Part shown: positions 30,791 to 44,500 of the stretch, piece after piece
Layout of the letters: each line of letters opens with the position of its first letter
Position numbering within the stretch: the first letter of the stretch is position 1
The notes under the pieces: generated by a model
The model's database searches: none
Seen by the model: only the letters and a program-made list of their open reading frames with translations
What the model was told of the DNA's origin: nothing
Origin: Acanthopleura granulata
Taxonomy: Eukaryota > Mollusca > Polyplacophora > Chitonida > Chitonidae
Reading direction: 5' to 3'
Assembly: GCA_016165875.1 (NCBI GenBank)
Contig: JABBOT010000014.1
Coordinates: 4,392,093 to 4,456,092, forward strand
Length of the DNA: 64,000 nucleotides
Program-made: the position numbers and the translations under genes

Positions 30791-32242
30791 TGATAAAACT
30801 TCCCACAGAGAACACAACAGATCTTCTCCTGCAGAAAGTGCTCAAGTGCATGCGCTATTGTATACCAAGTAAAGTCATCTCCAATGAAATCTGTAAGGCT
30901 ACCTTAATTGCAAAGATCCGAAGTGTGAAGTCTGAAGCTTGAATTTCTAAATATATAGACACAAATGAAACCCCCACAGCCAAAACACAACCCATATGTG
31001 GCTGCGTGTTAACATCTCTGCAAGCAATTTATTTAACACACATCTATTGTTTAATTGCACCATGAGAGATGATTTAAACCTGCATGGAGAGTGGAACTCT
31101 TCAAACAATGGAGGGGCTAGATGAACTGAGGCATATCTCCTCGCTGAATTTGGGTGAAATTCAAAATTCATATGTCTCAAATTATCATATGGGGGGAGCC
31201 ACCTGAGAATGTCTGCAGGAAGTTTCATTGAATTTGACGGAGTAGGTTTGGATATGCATGCAGCAGTACAAGTCACATATTAACTCCGAACTGCGAAACT
31301 TGCATGTATGTCAAACTTTGTGTGAATCAACCTCATGCACTCTGACACCATCTGGGAAGCCCTCCACTAAATGCATGAACATGTATGAAGTTCCACTTAA
31401 TTCAGCGTTAAAAGGCCACAAATAAAATTATGTTCCTCTGGAATAACTCACCCGACCCTCTAATTCCTTAATGAGCAACCTTGTTTTCCTTCTGATAGGA
31501 TCAGGTTGTCTGCATGTATGGGTAATTACAAGGAAAACCTCAAGTGACAGCTCAGACTGTCTGATCAAGACTTTGCATCCACGAATAACGCACAGGTATG
31601 CTATTGTTGTGCTCTGATTAATCAGCCAGTCTGGTATTAAACAGTGACAGGTAAATGCACAACAACTGGCCATCCGTCAGGATAACCTGCACGTCACTGC
31701 TTCAGGGGGGGGGCCTTTCAGCTCGTCTCTTCTGAGATGAAATCATCCTTAAGGGTCAAGTCCAATGTACCGGGAAAACACACTTTCTGGATGGCCCGAC
31801 AAAAATGGTCTTAAATAAGAGATACATGCGCATAATATCGTACATCACATAAAGTTGTATAAATATACGATCAGAAGCATGCATAAGGTAAGGCCTTTAA
31901 ATGATACTCTTGGTGCCAACACTTCAGTTTCTTTGATAAAAAAAATAATCAAACTTGTCCAAAAAAAAAAAAAAACCCACTTTAAAGTAAAGACTCTAAA
32001 AGTCGGATGAAACTATCAGAACCAATGCAAAATGCATCACATGAAAATGAGTTCAACTCTCAACATAGGTAGAATACAGTATACATTATATATCTGTATA
32101 AGATGCATGTGGAAAACTGTAATATTTTCTCACCCCGGTTCTATCAAAGTGTGAAGCTTGACCAGCTTGATCAGGCCTGTCCTGACTGACTCAAGTGCTG
32201 CACAGATTCTGCAGGTGTACATGTGGATACCTGTAGTATTAG

Positions 32243-32471
32243 AGAGGTGCTCAGTTGGTTAGCACGCTAGCACAGCGCAATGACCCAGAGGCCTCCCACA
32301 GACGTCGCTGTGAGTACAAGTCCAGCTGATGCTGGCTTCCTCTCCAGCCATACACAGGAAGGTTTGCCAGAAACCTGCGGATGGTCGTGGGTTTCCCACA
32401 GTGCTGGCCACCGTCGTATAAGTGAAGTATTCTTGAGTGCGGCGTAAAACACCAATCAATTAAATAATAAA
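32243..32471 (+). mobile_element. SINE, nearly full length, with imperfect target duplication
   Basis: Head ctcagttggttagcacgctagcacagcgcaatgaccc, body, and tail ending gcggcgtaaaacaccaatcaattaaataataaa. Flanks tattagagaggt and tattacagaggt suggest a target duplication with one change. Confidence 0.9.
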
Positions 32472-34439
32472 TATTACAGAGGTAGATATACAGCTGACAT
32501 CCTTTAATAGTATACCTGTGTGGACACCTTCATTGTGTATCTCCACGACAAATAGACTGGAAAGCTGCTCATTCAAGTTTTTTAACGCAGATATTAATTA
32601 ACAACAAAGTCACCGAGATGAAAATTTACAGCTACAGGCAGTGATGATGGAAAAATAATCAAACACATGCATTCTCATCCGTGTCTGACCCAGTGGGCTG
32701 TCCAACTAGCCTAGGGGTGGTCAAGTGTGACTTGGGTTATTGGATCAACAGACTTTTATGGATGCATACTCATGTATTTATCAGATCAGTCTATTATCCT
32801 GAATGCAAGATGATTTCAATTCATCAAAACGGTATCCACTGGTGGTGGGTGTGTGGCTGGATTAAGCAGACACTGCGCTTAATGTTATCTCGAACTAGTC
32901 TACTGGCAAGGATGGGGCCTCGAACTGGATCTTCATCAGAACACTTAATTGCACATAAAATAGGTTTATGTGTAATTGGTGTAGAAAGTGGAGGTAGCAT
33001 TAGAAACTGAAGACAAAGACCTGCATCACAATGAAATACCCTGCTGTTTATCACTCGATTTACAATACATGTACACTGTACGGCAGGTGTCAGATTGATT
33101 TTTTCTCTTTATACATTTGCTCTTTTGATAGCAATAAGTTGAAAATAAACACATATTAAAATGCAAAATAAATAAATAAATAAACAACAAGAAAGAATGC
33201 CTGAGCCTTTTTTTGTGTTACCCTTTTCCTTTTTTTTTCCTTTTCTTCATTATTCAATTGCATGAAATTCGCCCCTTTCCGAATATATATTTAGCTAATT
33301 TTTTCATTAGACCTCACAAAAATAAAAAGCAGATCAAATGTAGTGGGCTTTAAATGAGCGAAAAACAACATGTACATTTTGACTTGGAAGAGAAATTCAG
33401 AGTTAAACCACTGACCTGAGAACTCTATTATAACAAACTTGAATGATTAGTCCAACAACTCCAGACTATGCTGAAGTCAACCACACCTACTGACACATTC
33501 ATACTTCATACATTAAAATGATAGCTGTATTTTGCCCAAAGACTGGCCAGTAAAAATGCACTATCAAGCATATAAATGCCTAGTAATGATACTTTCGACG
33601 GTAACAAGTAAGTTTTTGTGACAAGAAATTAGTCACACTTCACGAAAGACTTTTAAGCAGCTCTATCAGGTGGCTGAATCCATCAGAGCAAAGCAAAATG
33701 CTTCAACTGAAATAAATTTTAGGTAGAATACAGTAAACAGGATGACAAGGTTGGCACATCAATACATGTGCATGTATGCAAGACACTTAACCATTCAACA
33801 CTCTAGAAGTCCAAAAGAATGTCTGTATCTGTACATGAAGGCAGATGTCTTGTTCGTCAACTCCTTTTTCTAAGCTCTCACACATTCTAATTCTTACTGA
33901 AAAAAAAAGCCATTCAATACAATCTTTCTAGATTTTCCATATGGTGCTTCCTTGGAAAGACACTATACAGTATAAGGTATATGTAGATTATCAGCAAATG
34001 AAAACACATACCATAAATTCAGGAATAAGTAATACATAAGTGGCAATGCTGAAATAAATATCCAAAGACTGGTCAAAGTTTGACAACCATATTCAAACTC
34101 AGAGCATTATGATAAACCCTCTTAAAACAAGCTATACCTGAAGGTTCAAGGCTTTGGGGCTGAATATTGCATTCAACATTATTTCAAAATAGTCCCTTAC
34201 GTCGTAATTGCAGTGTATTCATGTTCACAAAAAGAAGAAATGTGCCTAGGGCATAAGCAGAATGAACCTCAAAAAAAAAAAGATCCTAGGCTACCCTGGA
34301 GCTCTTTTTGGCATCTGATTAGGCACTTTTGATAATAATGCAGAATTTTTTGAACATGGTCTGCTGAAGGGCTATGGTTGTCCACAAATTAATGAAATAA
34401 TCGTAAGAACATAAATCAATTAAATCATGAAGTATTACC

Positions 34440-34920
34440 AGAACCAAGAAGGTGTAAAAAAAATTTCGTCCATGACTAAGTCGCTCATTTTACCGGTTTC
34501 TGAAAGCTCTATTTCAGGTTTGGTTCGAAAGTAGGAACATATCCTCAGCACCAAATTTTGTTTATCTGATTGTTGTTTTAAGCTGTATTCAAGACGGTGG
34601 CCAGCATTATGGCAGGGGGAAACCGGGGAAAACCCACGACCATCTGCAGGTTGCTGGCGGACCTTTCCACGTACGGTCGGAGAGGAAGCCAGGATGTGAG
34701 CTGGATTTGAAGTCAAAGCAACTGCATTGGTGGGAGGCTTCTGAGTCATTATGCTGCGTTAACGCGCTAACCAACTGAGCTACAGAGGCCTCTCAGCACC
34801 AAAAGTAATATTTTATCCCATTAATTTGTCTAAAAAATAAAAAATGCACTTTTTGAGGGGGGGGGGGGCAAACTCTCGGGTCATTTACATGTACAGTATA
34901 CAAAGTACATGCACATCAAT
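34440..34920 (-). repeat. Dispersed AT-rich repeat (family B), copy split by a SINE
   Basis: 34,450-34,555 holds ttcgtccatgactaagtcgctcattttaccggtttctgaaag, and 34,792-34,900 resumes with gcaccaaaagtaatatttta and a G-run. The SINE 34556-34791 lies between. Confidence 0.7.
34556..34791 (-). mobile_element. SINE inserted into another repeat, 12-bp target duplication
   Basis: Full copy flanked by identical ctcagcaccaaa (34544-34555 and 34792-34803). The two flanks together make one copy of the dispersed AT-rich repeat also seen at 15.4, 25.5 and 40.7 kb, so the SINE is the younger insertion. Confidence 0.93.
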
Positions 34921-35153
34921 ATATAAAGATATGCATTATCTAATCTACCAAATGAGAGCGACAACACGAGTGCAAGTAGATGAATCTTGATACAAATACC
35001 AGATGTCTGGTGTCAGATCATCTGATAAGGATGAACAACTACAACAAATCAGATTAGAACTGAAGCTAACACTATGCAGTAGTTCTCAGGCTGATATACT
35101 ATGTAGATCTATGCAGATATAATATGCTAAATTAGCACACATCAGACTTACCT

Positions 35154-35330
35154 TAGTTTCCTCTCTGCTGTAATCCACTGGAACAATGTGTCACATAGTA
35201 AAATCCAGGTTGCAACGAACACAGGTAGCACAGCGGTATGTATAAATATCCAGGTAAAACTCCAGGTAGTAAGTCGTTAATGAGCAATTCTCCTCTGTGC
35301 ACTCACGCCAGATACATGTAGTTAGAGACC
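35154..35330 (-). other. Possible 5' UTR exon of TMEM98
   Basis: On the minus strand GAAACTAAG is followed by GTAAGT at 35153, a near-perfect splice donor not associated with an open frame. The DNA just above it (35,290-35,520) is richer in CpG than its surroundings. TMEM98 needs at least one non-coding 5' exon, and this is one candidate; the donor at 47,835 is another. Outer boundary arbitrary. Confidence 0.3.
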
Positions 35331-36489
35331 TTGAGGAGAGAAGAAAACAGGGTCAGTCATATACGGTACGGGACAGGAATAGAATTTGTCCAGTCGTCCA
35401 GTCTCGGACGGCCAGGGTTTGTTTTGATCAACGACAAAAAGGTACGCACATTCCTCGTCTCAACCAGGCCACCTTTGAGGCGGCCTATTTCTGCTTGGCG
35501 AAAGTCTTGTGTAGGATATGATGGTCTGATACCAGACTAATAGAAACCCTATAATACAAAATAGTATGTATATAGTCAACTCTACAAAAAAAAATTTTCT
35601 GTGTACACAAAGAAAAAACTTTGTTCCACAGCTGATTTACCTGAGTAGCCTAAAGTGCTGAGATAAAGACAAGAGCTGTACACACAGGTATAGACACCTT
35701 AGCCTGAGCTGACAATCATGTGTGCGGTGGGGGTACATGTAGTGGTGGGCTCTACCGCTGTGAAAAACAGCGCAACGGGTCAGGCAATGAATAGCTGAGA
35801 GCCCAAGCCTGCAGTGGACTCGAGGGGGGCCCAGGCTTGGCAGGACAATAGAAAGCTACACTTGGAAATGTTTGCACAGTAATTTGTCAGAGTAGCTCAC
35901 CACTAGCCCAATCACACCTGGCCGTTTTACACGGGCTGCTCTCCTCAATCTCTCTCTCTCTTTGATTTTTTTTCTCTCACAATAACGAAGCTCTACTCTC
36001 CCTTCTCCAAATTTCCCATGACACACATGAAGAGCTATTTTATACTCTTATGGCACAGAAGTTCTCCGCGTACACAGAACTGACTAAAATACCTGTACAA
36101 TGAATGTCTCAGCAATTTAAACTTGACTTAAAAGGCTTGAGGCCTTTTAATTCTTCAGGTGCCGGATTTATCAAAATTATTTATATCTTGAATTTAGCCG
36201 AATCCCCCACAGGCTCAAGTCAAAGATTCATTTTAATTAACGATAAACACTACTTTAAACCTTAAGAAAACAAGACTACAAGACTAGCTTAAGTCAAAAA
36301 GTTCAGAGAATTTGTAAGCCTGTGATGTACATGCGTGTTTCTGTTTCTGTATTAGATGTCTCGCCAGAGGAAAAAAGATCACGTTCATTATATTACATTC
36401 TGGGTTTTGATGCGAGCTAAAACAAGACATATCATTCAATACTTTGCATAACAGCCCTAGTTACACAATCCTAACACTAGTAAACACAA

Positions 36490-37035
36490 CTACCCTTACT
36501 GTTCTGACACCAAAGATGACACCACATCAAGTCTAACTATTCTGACACTAAACATGACACCATATCAAGTCTACCTGTTTTGTCCCCAAACATGACACTG
36601 CATCAAATGTAACTGTTCTGACATCAAACATAACATCACATCAAGGCTAACTGTTCTGATATGAAACATAACATCAATTTTAACTGTTCTGAAATGAAAG
36701 AAGACACCAAATCAAATCTAACTGTCCTGACACCAAACATGCCACCATATCAAATCTTAACTTTTCTGACAAGCACAACGCCAGGACACCAGGACACCAA
36801 ACATGACACCGTATCACATCATCTAACTGTTCTGGCACGAAACCACATCAAATCAAGTCTAAGTGTTCTGACACCATATCAAATCTATCTGTTCTGGCAA
36901 CAAACACAACACCACATCTGGAGTAGTTATTATGACGTCAAATATGACACCACATCACAAAGTTTAACTCTTCTGAAACCAAACATGACACAATTTCAAG
37001 CCTAACTGCTCTGACACATAATATCATATCACTGT
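36490..37035. repeat. Irregular 38-40-bp tandem repeat, about 14 degenerate units
   Basis: Variants of ctgttctgacaccaaacatgacaccacatcaaatctaa follow one another with frequent small indels. Old array. Confidence 0.85.
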
Positions 37036-40000
37036 GACCTATGCAGTAGTCTTAACCCAGGGTGTCTCCCCTCTAAATCTGAAGGTGTAAATACTGTCTT
37101 CTTGGAGAACATGGGTTGATTTTAACTGTATCACTTGGCACTTTCTCAATCTTACATGTACATGTCACGTCTATACTTTGTATCATATGTAAATAATGTA
37201 TATTAGTTATGTACAACCTACTGAATTCAGGAGTTAATCTTTGTGCAAGGTAACCTTTGATACCCAACAAGAAAAGTGAGACGACCCATATTAACTGTGG
37301 CTGGGTACATGTATAGATACTGTAAACACCCTGAAAAATGTGCGCACATGAAGCCAGGTACAGATATTCAACAAACTCCACACGGATGGATATAAACAGG
37401 TAGGGCTCAGTCATTTCAGTTGACGAGGGGGGGGGGGGGAACAAAATCAGCACATTTTGGTGTTTGATGATAACTCAAAAAAAAAAAGAAGATCAATCAA
37501 GACAGTTAGTCTAGTTTATGGTACCTTTGCATAAGCCTTTGTACATGTACCTGACAAAGAGTAAGGATTGAACCTAGCCACACTTTGAAGGCACTAACCT
37601 ACATGGGACACCACACAGGCAGTCCCTACTTTACAATCCATGTACTTCCATTTTCTCTGACATCCTTCACAATATGGAGTTCTATCACAGTCGCTCCAAC
37701 AAATGGCCCACGGAGTTGCCACAGTACTCCACAGTGTACATGTACTTTGTAAACATTAGTTTCTCTGGGCTAGCATGACAATCACTATAATCAAGTTACA
37801 TGTACCATTCTGATTATGGTCACACTCGATTGCCTGCTACTGAGGCTAGTTGATACAAGTTTTGCATCGTCTCCCTGGCTTTACCACAAGCAATGAAACG
37901 TAAAAGATTTTTGAGGACCAACTAGCGGATGATCAGGGTGGCCAAAACGCCTAGTCACTGAAGAACAAAAAGTTCCGGTAGTAATGCCCAAAGGGCCTGA
38001 ATGATATTTCCTGCCAGTATAATTTTAGCAGCGAAATGCAGGAACCCAGAGGGCATGTTGATTGGCTATTCACCGCCACAAAAAAAAATGACAGATACAT
38101 GAATCCTGATGTGAATGTAGCTGGATTATCAACAGGAAATGCCTGCACAACTATGTGACTGCAGTCATCGTGGTCGTCTTTTCATTTTCGGGTTTGAATG
38201 AAATTATCTGGCTCTTCTAGCTTCTGAACCAGATTATGTTCTGGGGTCAAAATGTACTGTATTTCGCCTGTTTATAAGGGCTTATATATCACCACATACA
38301 TGATTTTGCAACACTTAGGCCATTCATAAAAAAAAAATTATTTTACCTCTGGAAAAAGCTGGGTAGGTAGGTAAGAAATTTTCTTTTTTTTTCTTGTAAT
38401 TTGTTTTTGCCCATGTTTTGATCCGCTGGGAGGGACACAATGCAGGACCCATCAAGTAAGGACTTAACGGAAACACCTGCACTCTGCAGTAGTGGAACTA
38501 TAGAGCAATTGGCCTCCACTGATTATTTTATTTTTAAGGCTGAGCAATACTTTCAGCTTAAACATTAATTTAATCACATCAGAAGTAGGTCTCGATGTAG
38601 CTGGGTGATCTCAGTGGATTAAGTGCCCAAGGTTTTAGACTCGTAATAGTGATGTCAAAGACCTGGAATATCAATAATATGTTCATTATCATACAACAAG
38701 GAAGCAACAAAATTGCAGATTTGATATTTTATCTAACTGAACCCAGAATAGAAATGTTATGTTCAGTTGGCACATCATTTATTAATGCAAGAAGCGAATT
38801 AAGTAAGTTTTGTCACACACTTTAGGTGAAATGGTCAAAGAGCATGAAACACAGAAAAGTGTGGATATACATGTATACTGTATTCCATAACGTTTCACGT
38901 CATGTAAACACTGAGCCTAAAAGATATATTTTCAACATGAAGATGAGAAACTGCATAGCAAAACACTTTGGATAAACATGAGGGTACATTTAACTCCCTT
39001 ATGTTATATGAAATAAACATTTATCTAACATGTTAATGAGCAGCAGATAGTCATTTATCCTTTTGCTTTCATTGAAAGAAATCAATGTGGGTGTTGCTAG
39101 CGTTTGCAGATTGTGTACAGAGGGCAATAATACTTGGAAGATTAACGAAAATCCTGCCGAACTGATGGCTTTGTCAAGGAGTGACGTGGGACCATGGACC
39201 ATGAAATCTGTTCGGTTTAATTACTTTTGATTGAATAAATGTGTATAAATTTAACAATATGTTTGTTAACAACAAGTGTTCATAATGTGGGATTCTTCCT
39301 TAAAGGTGGGGAAAACATAACAGTTGCATAATGTTCTGATGAAAGAGTGTGAAATGTTAGTTGTAAGTGTGGTCTTGATTTATTTTTCAAGTTTTCTTTA
39401 ATGAGAAAAAGACACTTGAAAATAATTTTTGTATTGTGGGTATTTGGGCCCACCTTTTGGTATATATATAGAGTCTTTGTGTAATAATGTTATAACACAT
39501 GTTTAAAAAATATTTTTTGCTCTAGAATGTCTCCTTTTCAGCTAACAAATGTATTTAACCTGGGTTTGGATCATATTTATATTTTAACTGTATTCATAAA
39601 TATTATCATAATTCAGGTTAAATGCTTATGTCTGCATATAAACAACAAATTTATATAATAATGAAATAATGTTATCAGACATGCATCATACCCTTACTTA
39701 GAACATTATTATGTAACAAAGATAAATACCAACAGCTGGTCCAAAATACCCAAGATACAAACATATAATACAATTTTTTATGAACAAAAAAAAAAAAATC
39801 CAAAAAAGAATATTAAAGACCATATGTGCAAATAAGTTTTGATGCTCTTTCATCTGATTTTGGTATCATTTTTGTTTCCTTCTCCTTTAATGAAGAATCA
39901 AATATTTCCATTTTCTTTTTAAGGTTATTTGGGCAGACAGACCAGCCCTGCCCTGCTGAACACGACAATATGCTTCAGTTAAGTGGTAAAACAATAAAAT

Positions 40001-40639
40001 ATCAAAAACTGGTCTTTGTTTTCGTTTTTGAGCGGAGTGTGATTACTACTTCCTTTGCTATCACACTCCCGAGACTCTTCGTTATTTCACGTGTGTGTTA
40101 ATAGCACACCTAGAATTGCTTTTAGGAGTGTGCTAGGTGTGGTATTATGATAGCACACCTTAAATACGAAGGCCTGCACAAGGAAATTACAGTGGGTCAC
40201 AACCTATCTTTAGGAACTTGATGGTATCTCAGGTGCTGACCTCCTTCTGGAACAATGTTCAGTCACACTTTAGAGTTAAGATCACAGTGTAAACTGTCAC
40301 AGATCATTCAAAAGGTCCCTTGTCTTCCCATCATGAATAAAACAACACCGAGGTGTCACAATCATCCAGTGTCAATATTTTTGTCCCACATAACACAGCT
40401 ATTGTCAAGTTTGAGGGTCAAAGTACTTCCTACTTAATACTGGATCACACTTTAATACTTCAGAGAAAAATCCCCACATTCATATGGGGCTACATTAACA
40501 CTCCTTGTAACCTGGGACATAGGAGAAATTTTATTTTTTGATACTTTCAGTTTATTAGTACATGTATTTAAAATTAAACAGCTCTGCCAATGCAAAGGGC
40601 GATTTTTAAAAGTTTCACTCATTTGTTTGTAGAAATAAA

Positions 40640-40870
40640 TATGTACCCTAAAAGACCTAAAATTTCATCCATGACAAAGACTCTTCTTTTTCTAGATTAC
40701 CAAAGTTCTATTGATTGTAGAAAGATGTCTTGAAGGTAGGGTGATATTCTTCTGGAAAAATATAGTTTTCCATTCCAAAAGTAATATTTTATGTCTGCCT
40801 TTAAATATGCTTTCAAGGGCAGGGGGGTGGAGGTGAAAATTCTGGTCATTTAAAGTCTATCTTTTGTTTG
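40640..40870 (-). repeat. Dispersed AT-rich repeat (family B), long copy
   Basis: aaaagacctaaaatttcatccatgacaaagactc...ggtagggtgatattcttctggaaaaatat...ccaaaagtaatattttat...ggcaggggggtgg...ggtcatttaaagtc. The most complete copy in the window for judging the family's order. Confidence 0.7.
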
Positions 40871-41185
40871 CTCCAAGGATGGTATAAAGACATTACTGAT
40901 CAATTATTGCAGAAAAAGCCTTGAGCGGCTGATGATATTTAAATTCCTTATTTGATTGGTGTATATCCTCATGCCTGAGGCAATATTTCAGACACATCCT
41001 GATGAGACCATTTTTGAAACAGGAAAGTACATTGTATATGGTTTACAGAAACACACTCACTTAACTAAAAAAGACCTTCCAGTGACACTAAGGCAAAACA
41101 TAGGGCTAAAAATACCAAAAAAAAAAAAAAGTAAATAGGGGTTAAATTAAAGAAATTTACTTCCCCCCTCCCCCCAGATTTCATT

Positions 41186-41368
41186 ATTTGTTTATTTTTT
41201 CTGATTGGTGGTTTACCCTGTACTGATAAATCTTTCACACATCCATCCCTAGGTTGTTGGCAGGCCTTCCGACTTTCAGCTGGAGAGCCAGGAAGCCAGT
41301 CAGAGCTGGACTTGAACTGGCAATGACCGCATTGGTGGGGGACTCCTCAGTCACTCTACTGCTGTACT
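41186..41368 (-). mobile_element. SINE, diverged, internal deletion
   Basis: Tail (ctgattggtggtttaccctgtact), short body (ggttgttggcaggccttcc) and head-proximal part (tggacttgaactggcaatgaccgcattggtgggg) in reverse orientation. Confidence 0.8.
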
Positions 41369-41393
41369 AAAAATACTTCAAATACTTGATTCT

Positions 41394-41562
41394 TCCAGCT
41401 CATGCTGGCTTCCTCTACGGCCGTACATGGAAAGATCTGCCAACAATCTGCGGACGGTCATGGGTTTCCTCCCGGGCTCTGACTGGTTTCCTCCCACCAT
41501 AATGCTAACCCCCGTCGCATAAGCATGGCGTAAAACACCAATCAAATAAATAAATAAATAAA
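41394..41562 (+). mobile_element. SINE, 5'-truncated, opposite to its neighbour
   Basis: tccagctcatgctggcttcctc through cataatgctaacccccgtcgc to accaatcaaataaataaataaata. With the copy at 41186-41368 it forms a near-palindromic pair separated by about 25 bp. Confidence 0.88.
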
Positions 41563-44500
41563 ATATCTGATTCCTCAAAAAGAAACAATGTATGGTAAGC
41601 TGGACTGTAGTCATCACTGTCTTGATCAATTATCCAGATTACTTTCAAATTTGATAATATTAAAATCACAGAACAATTTTTTATTTAAAGAGGACATGCT
41701 AGAACATACTTCGGTCATAGAAATGGGAAGAATGTACCAACCTAAACCCAACAGTCCTTCATATCAAAAGGATGCCTAGAGGCTACAGATAAGCAGCACT
41801 AACCAAACTATCTCTTACTGTATGCAGTAAGCAAGACTCCCCAAGCCTTTAAGCCAGCATTGCCCTATATGCTCTCTCATTCTTGTCACAGCCTTGTTCT
41901 CCTGATTCAGAGAATGTCAACTGAAGGCGTACTGGGGACCCCATTCCCTAACCTGAACTCGGATCTGTTCAACGTTCTCTGTTTCGCCACAAGGCAAATT
42001 TGCTGGCATGCTCTACACCTCGTCCAAGGAATGGCCTAGTTTTTCTTTTCTCTCAAGGATATAGATACATGTACTTTTAGCTCTTGGCCTCTAGCTTAGC
42101 AGAATCAAGGTGACAAAATGCTGGCTACTCAATGGATGGCAGGCTTATTTTTAGACCATAAAGCTTACAATTTTATGCTTTGAACGAGAACTTGTGATCA
42201 CCCCCTTTCCACCCAAGGACACCTCCCAACCAAGAACAAAAACAAAAAAATTTAATGAGCATGTTCTTTGACCACAGAGATATTTATTGCTACGTGGTGT
42301 AAAACAATTACTGTGTGTTTTAGAACCCCATGCGTCACGTTCCTAGGGTACCTACCAGCACATTTACAAAAATCCATTAATTAGTTAATGTCAAGTGTAA
42401 TAAAAGATATTCAATTGCTGTAAATAATACCCGGCATAAGGGATGAAATACTTCTTCAAAAACTCCTTTTAAAAGATGTCACTGGAAAAAATTTAAAATT
42501 TGTAAAGTAATGCCATTAAAAAAAAATCCTGAAAAGACGCAATATTTTAGCTACATATATGTTAAACAAGTCTACAAAGTCACATTAAGAAATTATTAAG
42601 ACAGTAATAAAAATACTTAAGCTCACAGATGTATCTGGGCAAAAAACCCTACAAGAACAAAAAATACAACCAAAATAGAGGAAGTACATTTCTCCACATG
42701 CTGAATGCAGTGGGCTCTCCCCGTCAGATTAGACATGCTTTCAGCTCACCACTGGCAGCAGAGTGCATGGTGAGTGTGACATTCTCCTGTTTCCTGGCCA
42801 CTGGCTCCCTTATGTTAGCACAAGCAAGTGTTTACCTTGGCAAACGCTGACAACAAACCATTGAACCAGCCTACCTCAATCTCCACAGGTCTTGGGCAAT
42901 CCAAGTAATTTATAAGCGGTCTTGTTTTAATCAGCTGTGCACACTGGCTCAGCTCACATTATGGATAAAATCGAAATTCGCTATTACACTTCTACATCTG
43001 TGTACAATTGTCGCATCATTATATCTTTTTTACTTTTCTTCCCTTTTCTTTTTTTGTCACGTTTTTCTTTTCATAAGACCAGACATCCTTTTTCTGCAGG
43101 TGTGTAACAGCTGTACTTGTATATTTCATCATCATTACAGGATATTTCTTGAAAATATCTAGATCACAACTAGATCTGTTTTTACTAGTTCTATAATAAA
43201 CTCTTCCCATCCTGTGCCACATGTTCACTTTTCTTTATCTCCCTTTATTTTTTATTTTCATGTTATTTCCAACCCGGACCCAGCTGATCCAACAGCAGTC
43301 TATGTTGTAAGTATGCATCACGTGACATTTTTATGTAATTGCACAGTTAAATGTACAATTAGGTCACAGTGACAGTTTTTACAGCTCAGAATTCTCACTT
43401 AACAATTTTTTCTGTGCGCTTTTTCACACCATTCTTTCTACTTATCACACAATCCTCTCTGCCAGGGTAAGCTGGAAATTATCAACAACAACAACCAATC
43501 AAGAAAAATTTTTCCTGACCACTAAGCTAGTGAACATTAGCTTTATCTTTCACGGCATTCTGTCTGCTTACAAGTCTGTTTGGGATTCTTGCAAATGAAA
43601 TGAAGATGAATGACATTCCATGAGCAGTAGGAGCCTTATTACTAAAAATCTGCAGTCTATTCAGACTGCTCCAGCATGAATTAAGGAGGAACAGCATTCA
43701 ATAAATAAGGTTGCCCCAAAACAGATCGTCACACGTTAGAACTGATGCACAACAATCATGACAAAGATTTTCCATTAATAATTCTTTCCTCCAATAATTC
43801 AGCATTGAAAAACCTTTACCCTAGAATTTCAAAGTAAATTTATAAAAGTATTAGGGATGTGATAGGTAGCCTGATGGCAGTGTATTAGCCAGCGAACTGT
43901 GCAGCCGTGATTTGCACCCTTAAGACTGTAAAAAGGCGACCTACTTTTGCGGATAAGGTTATGAGTAACAGACTCAAGCTGTGCAGCTCCCCCCACCTAG
44001 GCTGTTCAAACAAACACAGGCCACCCTCACATCAACATGTTATGCTAATGACGTAAACATCTGTGTTCAGCAACTTTCTGGTCGGCCAGTAGAAGCAATC
44101 TGGTCAAACCTGTAGACACACAGCACACGCAATGTGATGTTTTCGTACAAATGGATTCTTTGTATGAAAAAACTACAGTGTTGTTGTTGACTTGAAGTAC
44201 AGTAATTCCCAGAGGCATAGATGTATTGGTCTTATACAGGACACTGTCAGCTGTTAGATATCTCTGACTGAATCTAACCCGATTTACTGTTCATCGATTA
44301 AATCAGTTCAGTCATGGACAGGTCTCTACCTCTGTGGGTCACGTAACCATAATAACAAATTGAAACTCATTCATTTAGCTCTTAACTATTGCAGTAACAA
44401 ACCCAAAACAGATGATTTTTCTTTTGAAAATCAGTTATCAATGACTCCCCAAAAGCGCACCTTTTTATCTCAGCCCCTCCCTAATAGCATGTTGTCAGGG

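Noticed and set aside
35297..35540. Overlapping 70-codon plus-strand ORFs
   Set aside because: No recognisable protein; the GC increase is better explained by a possible promoter or 5' exon.
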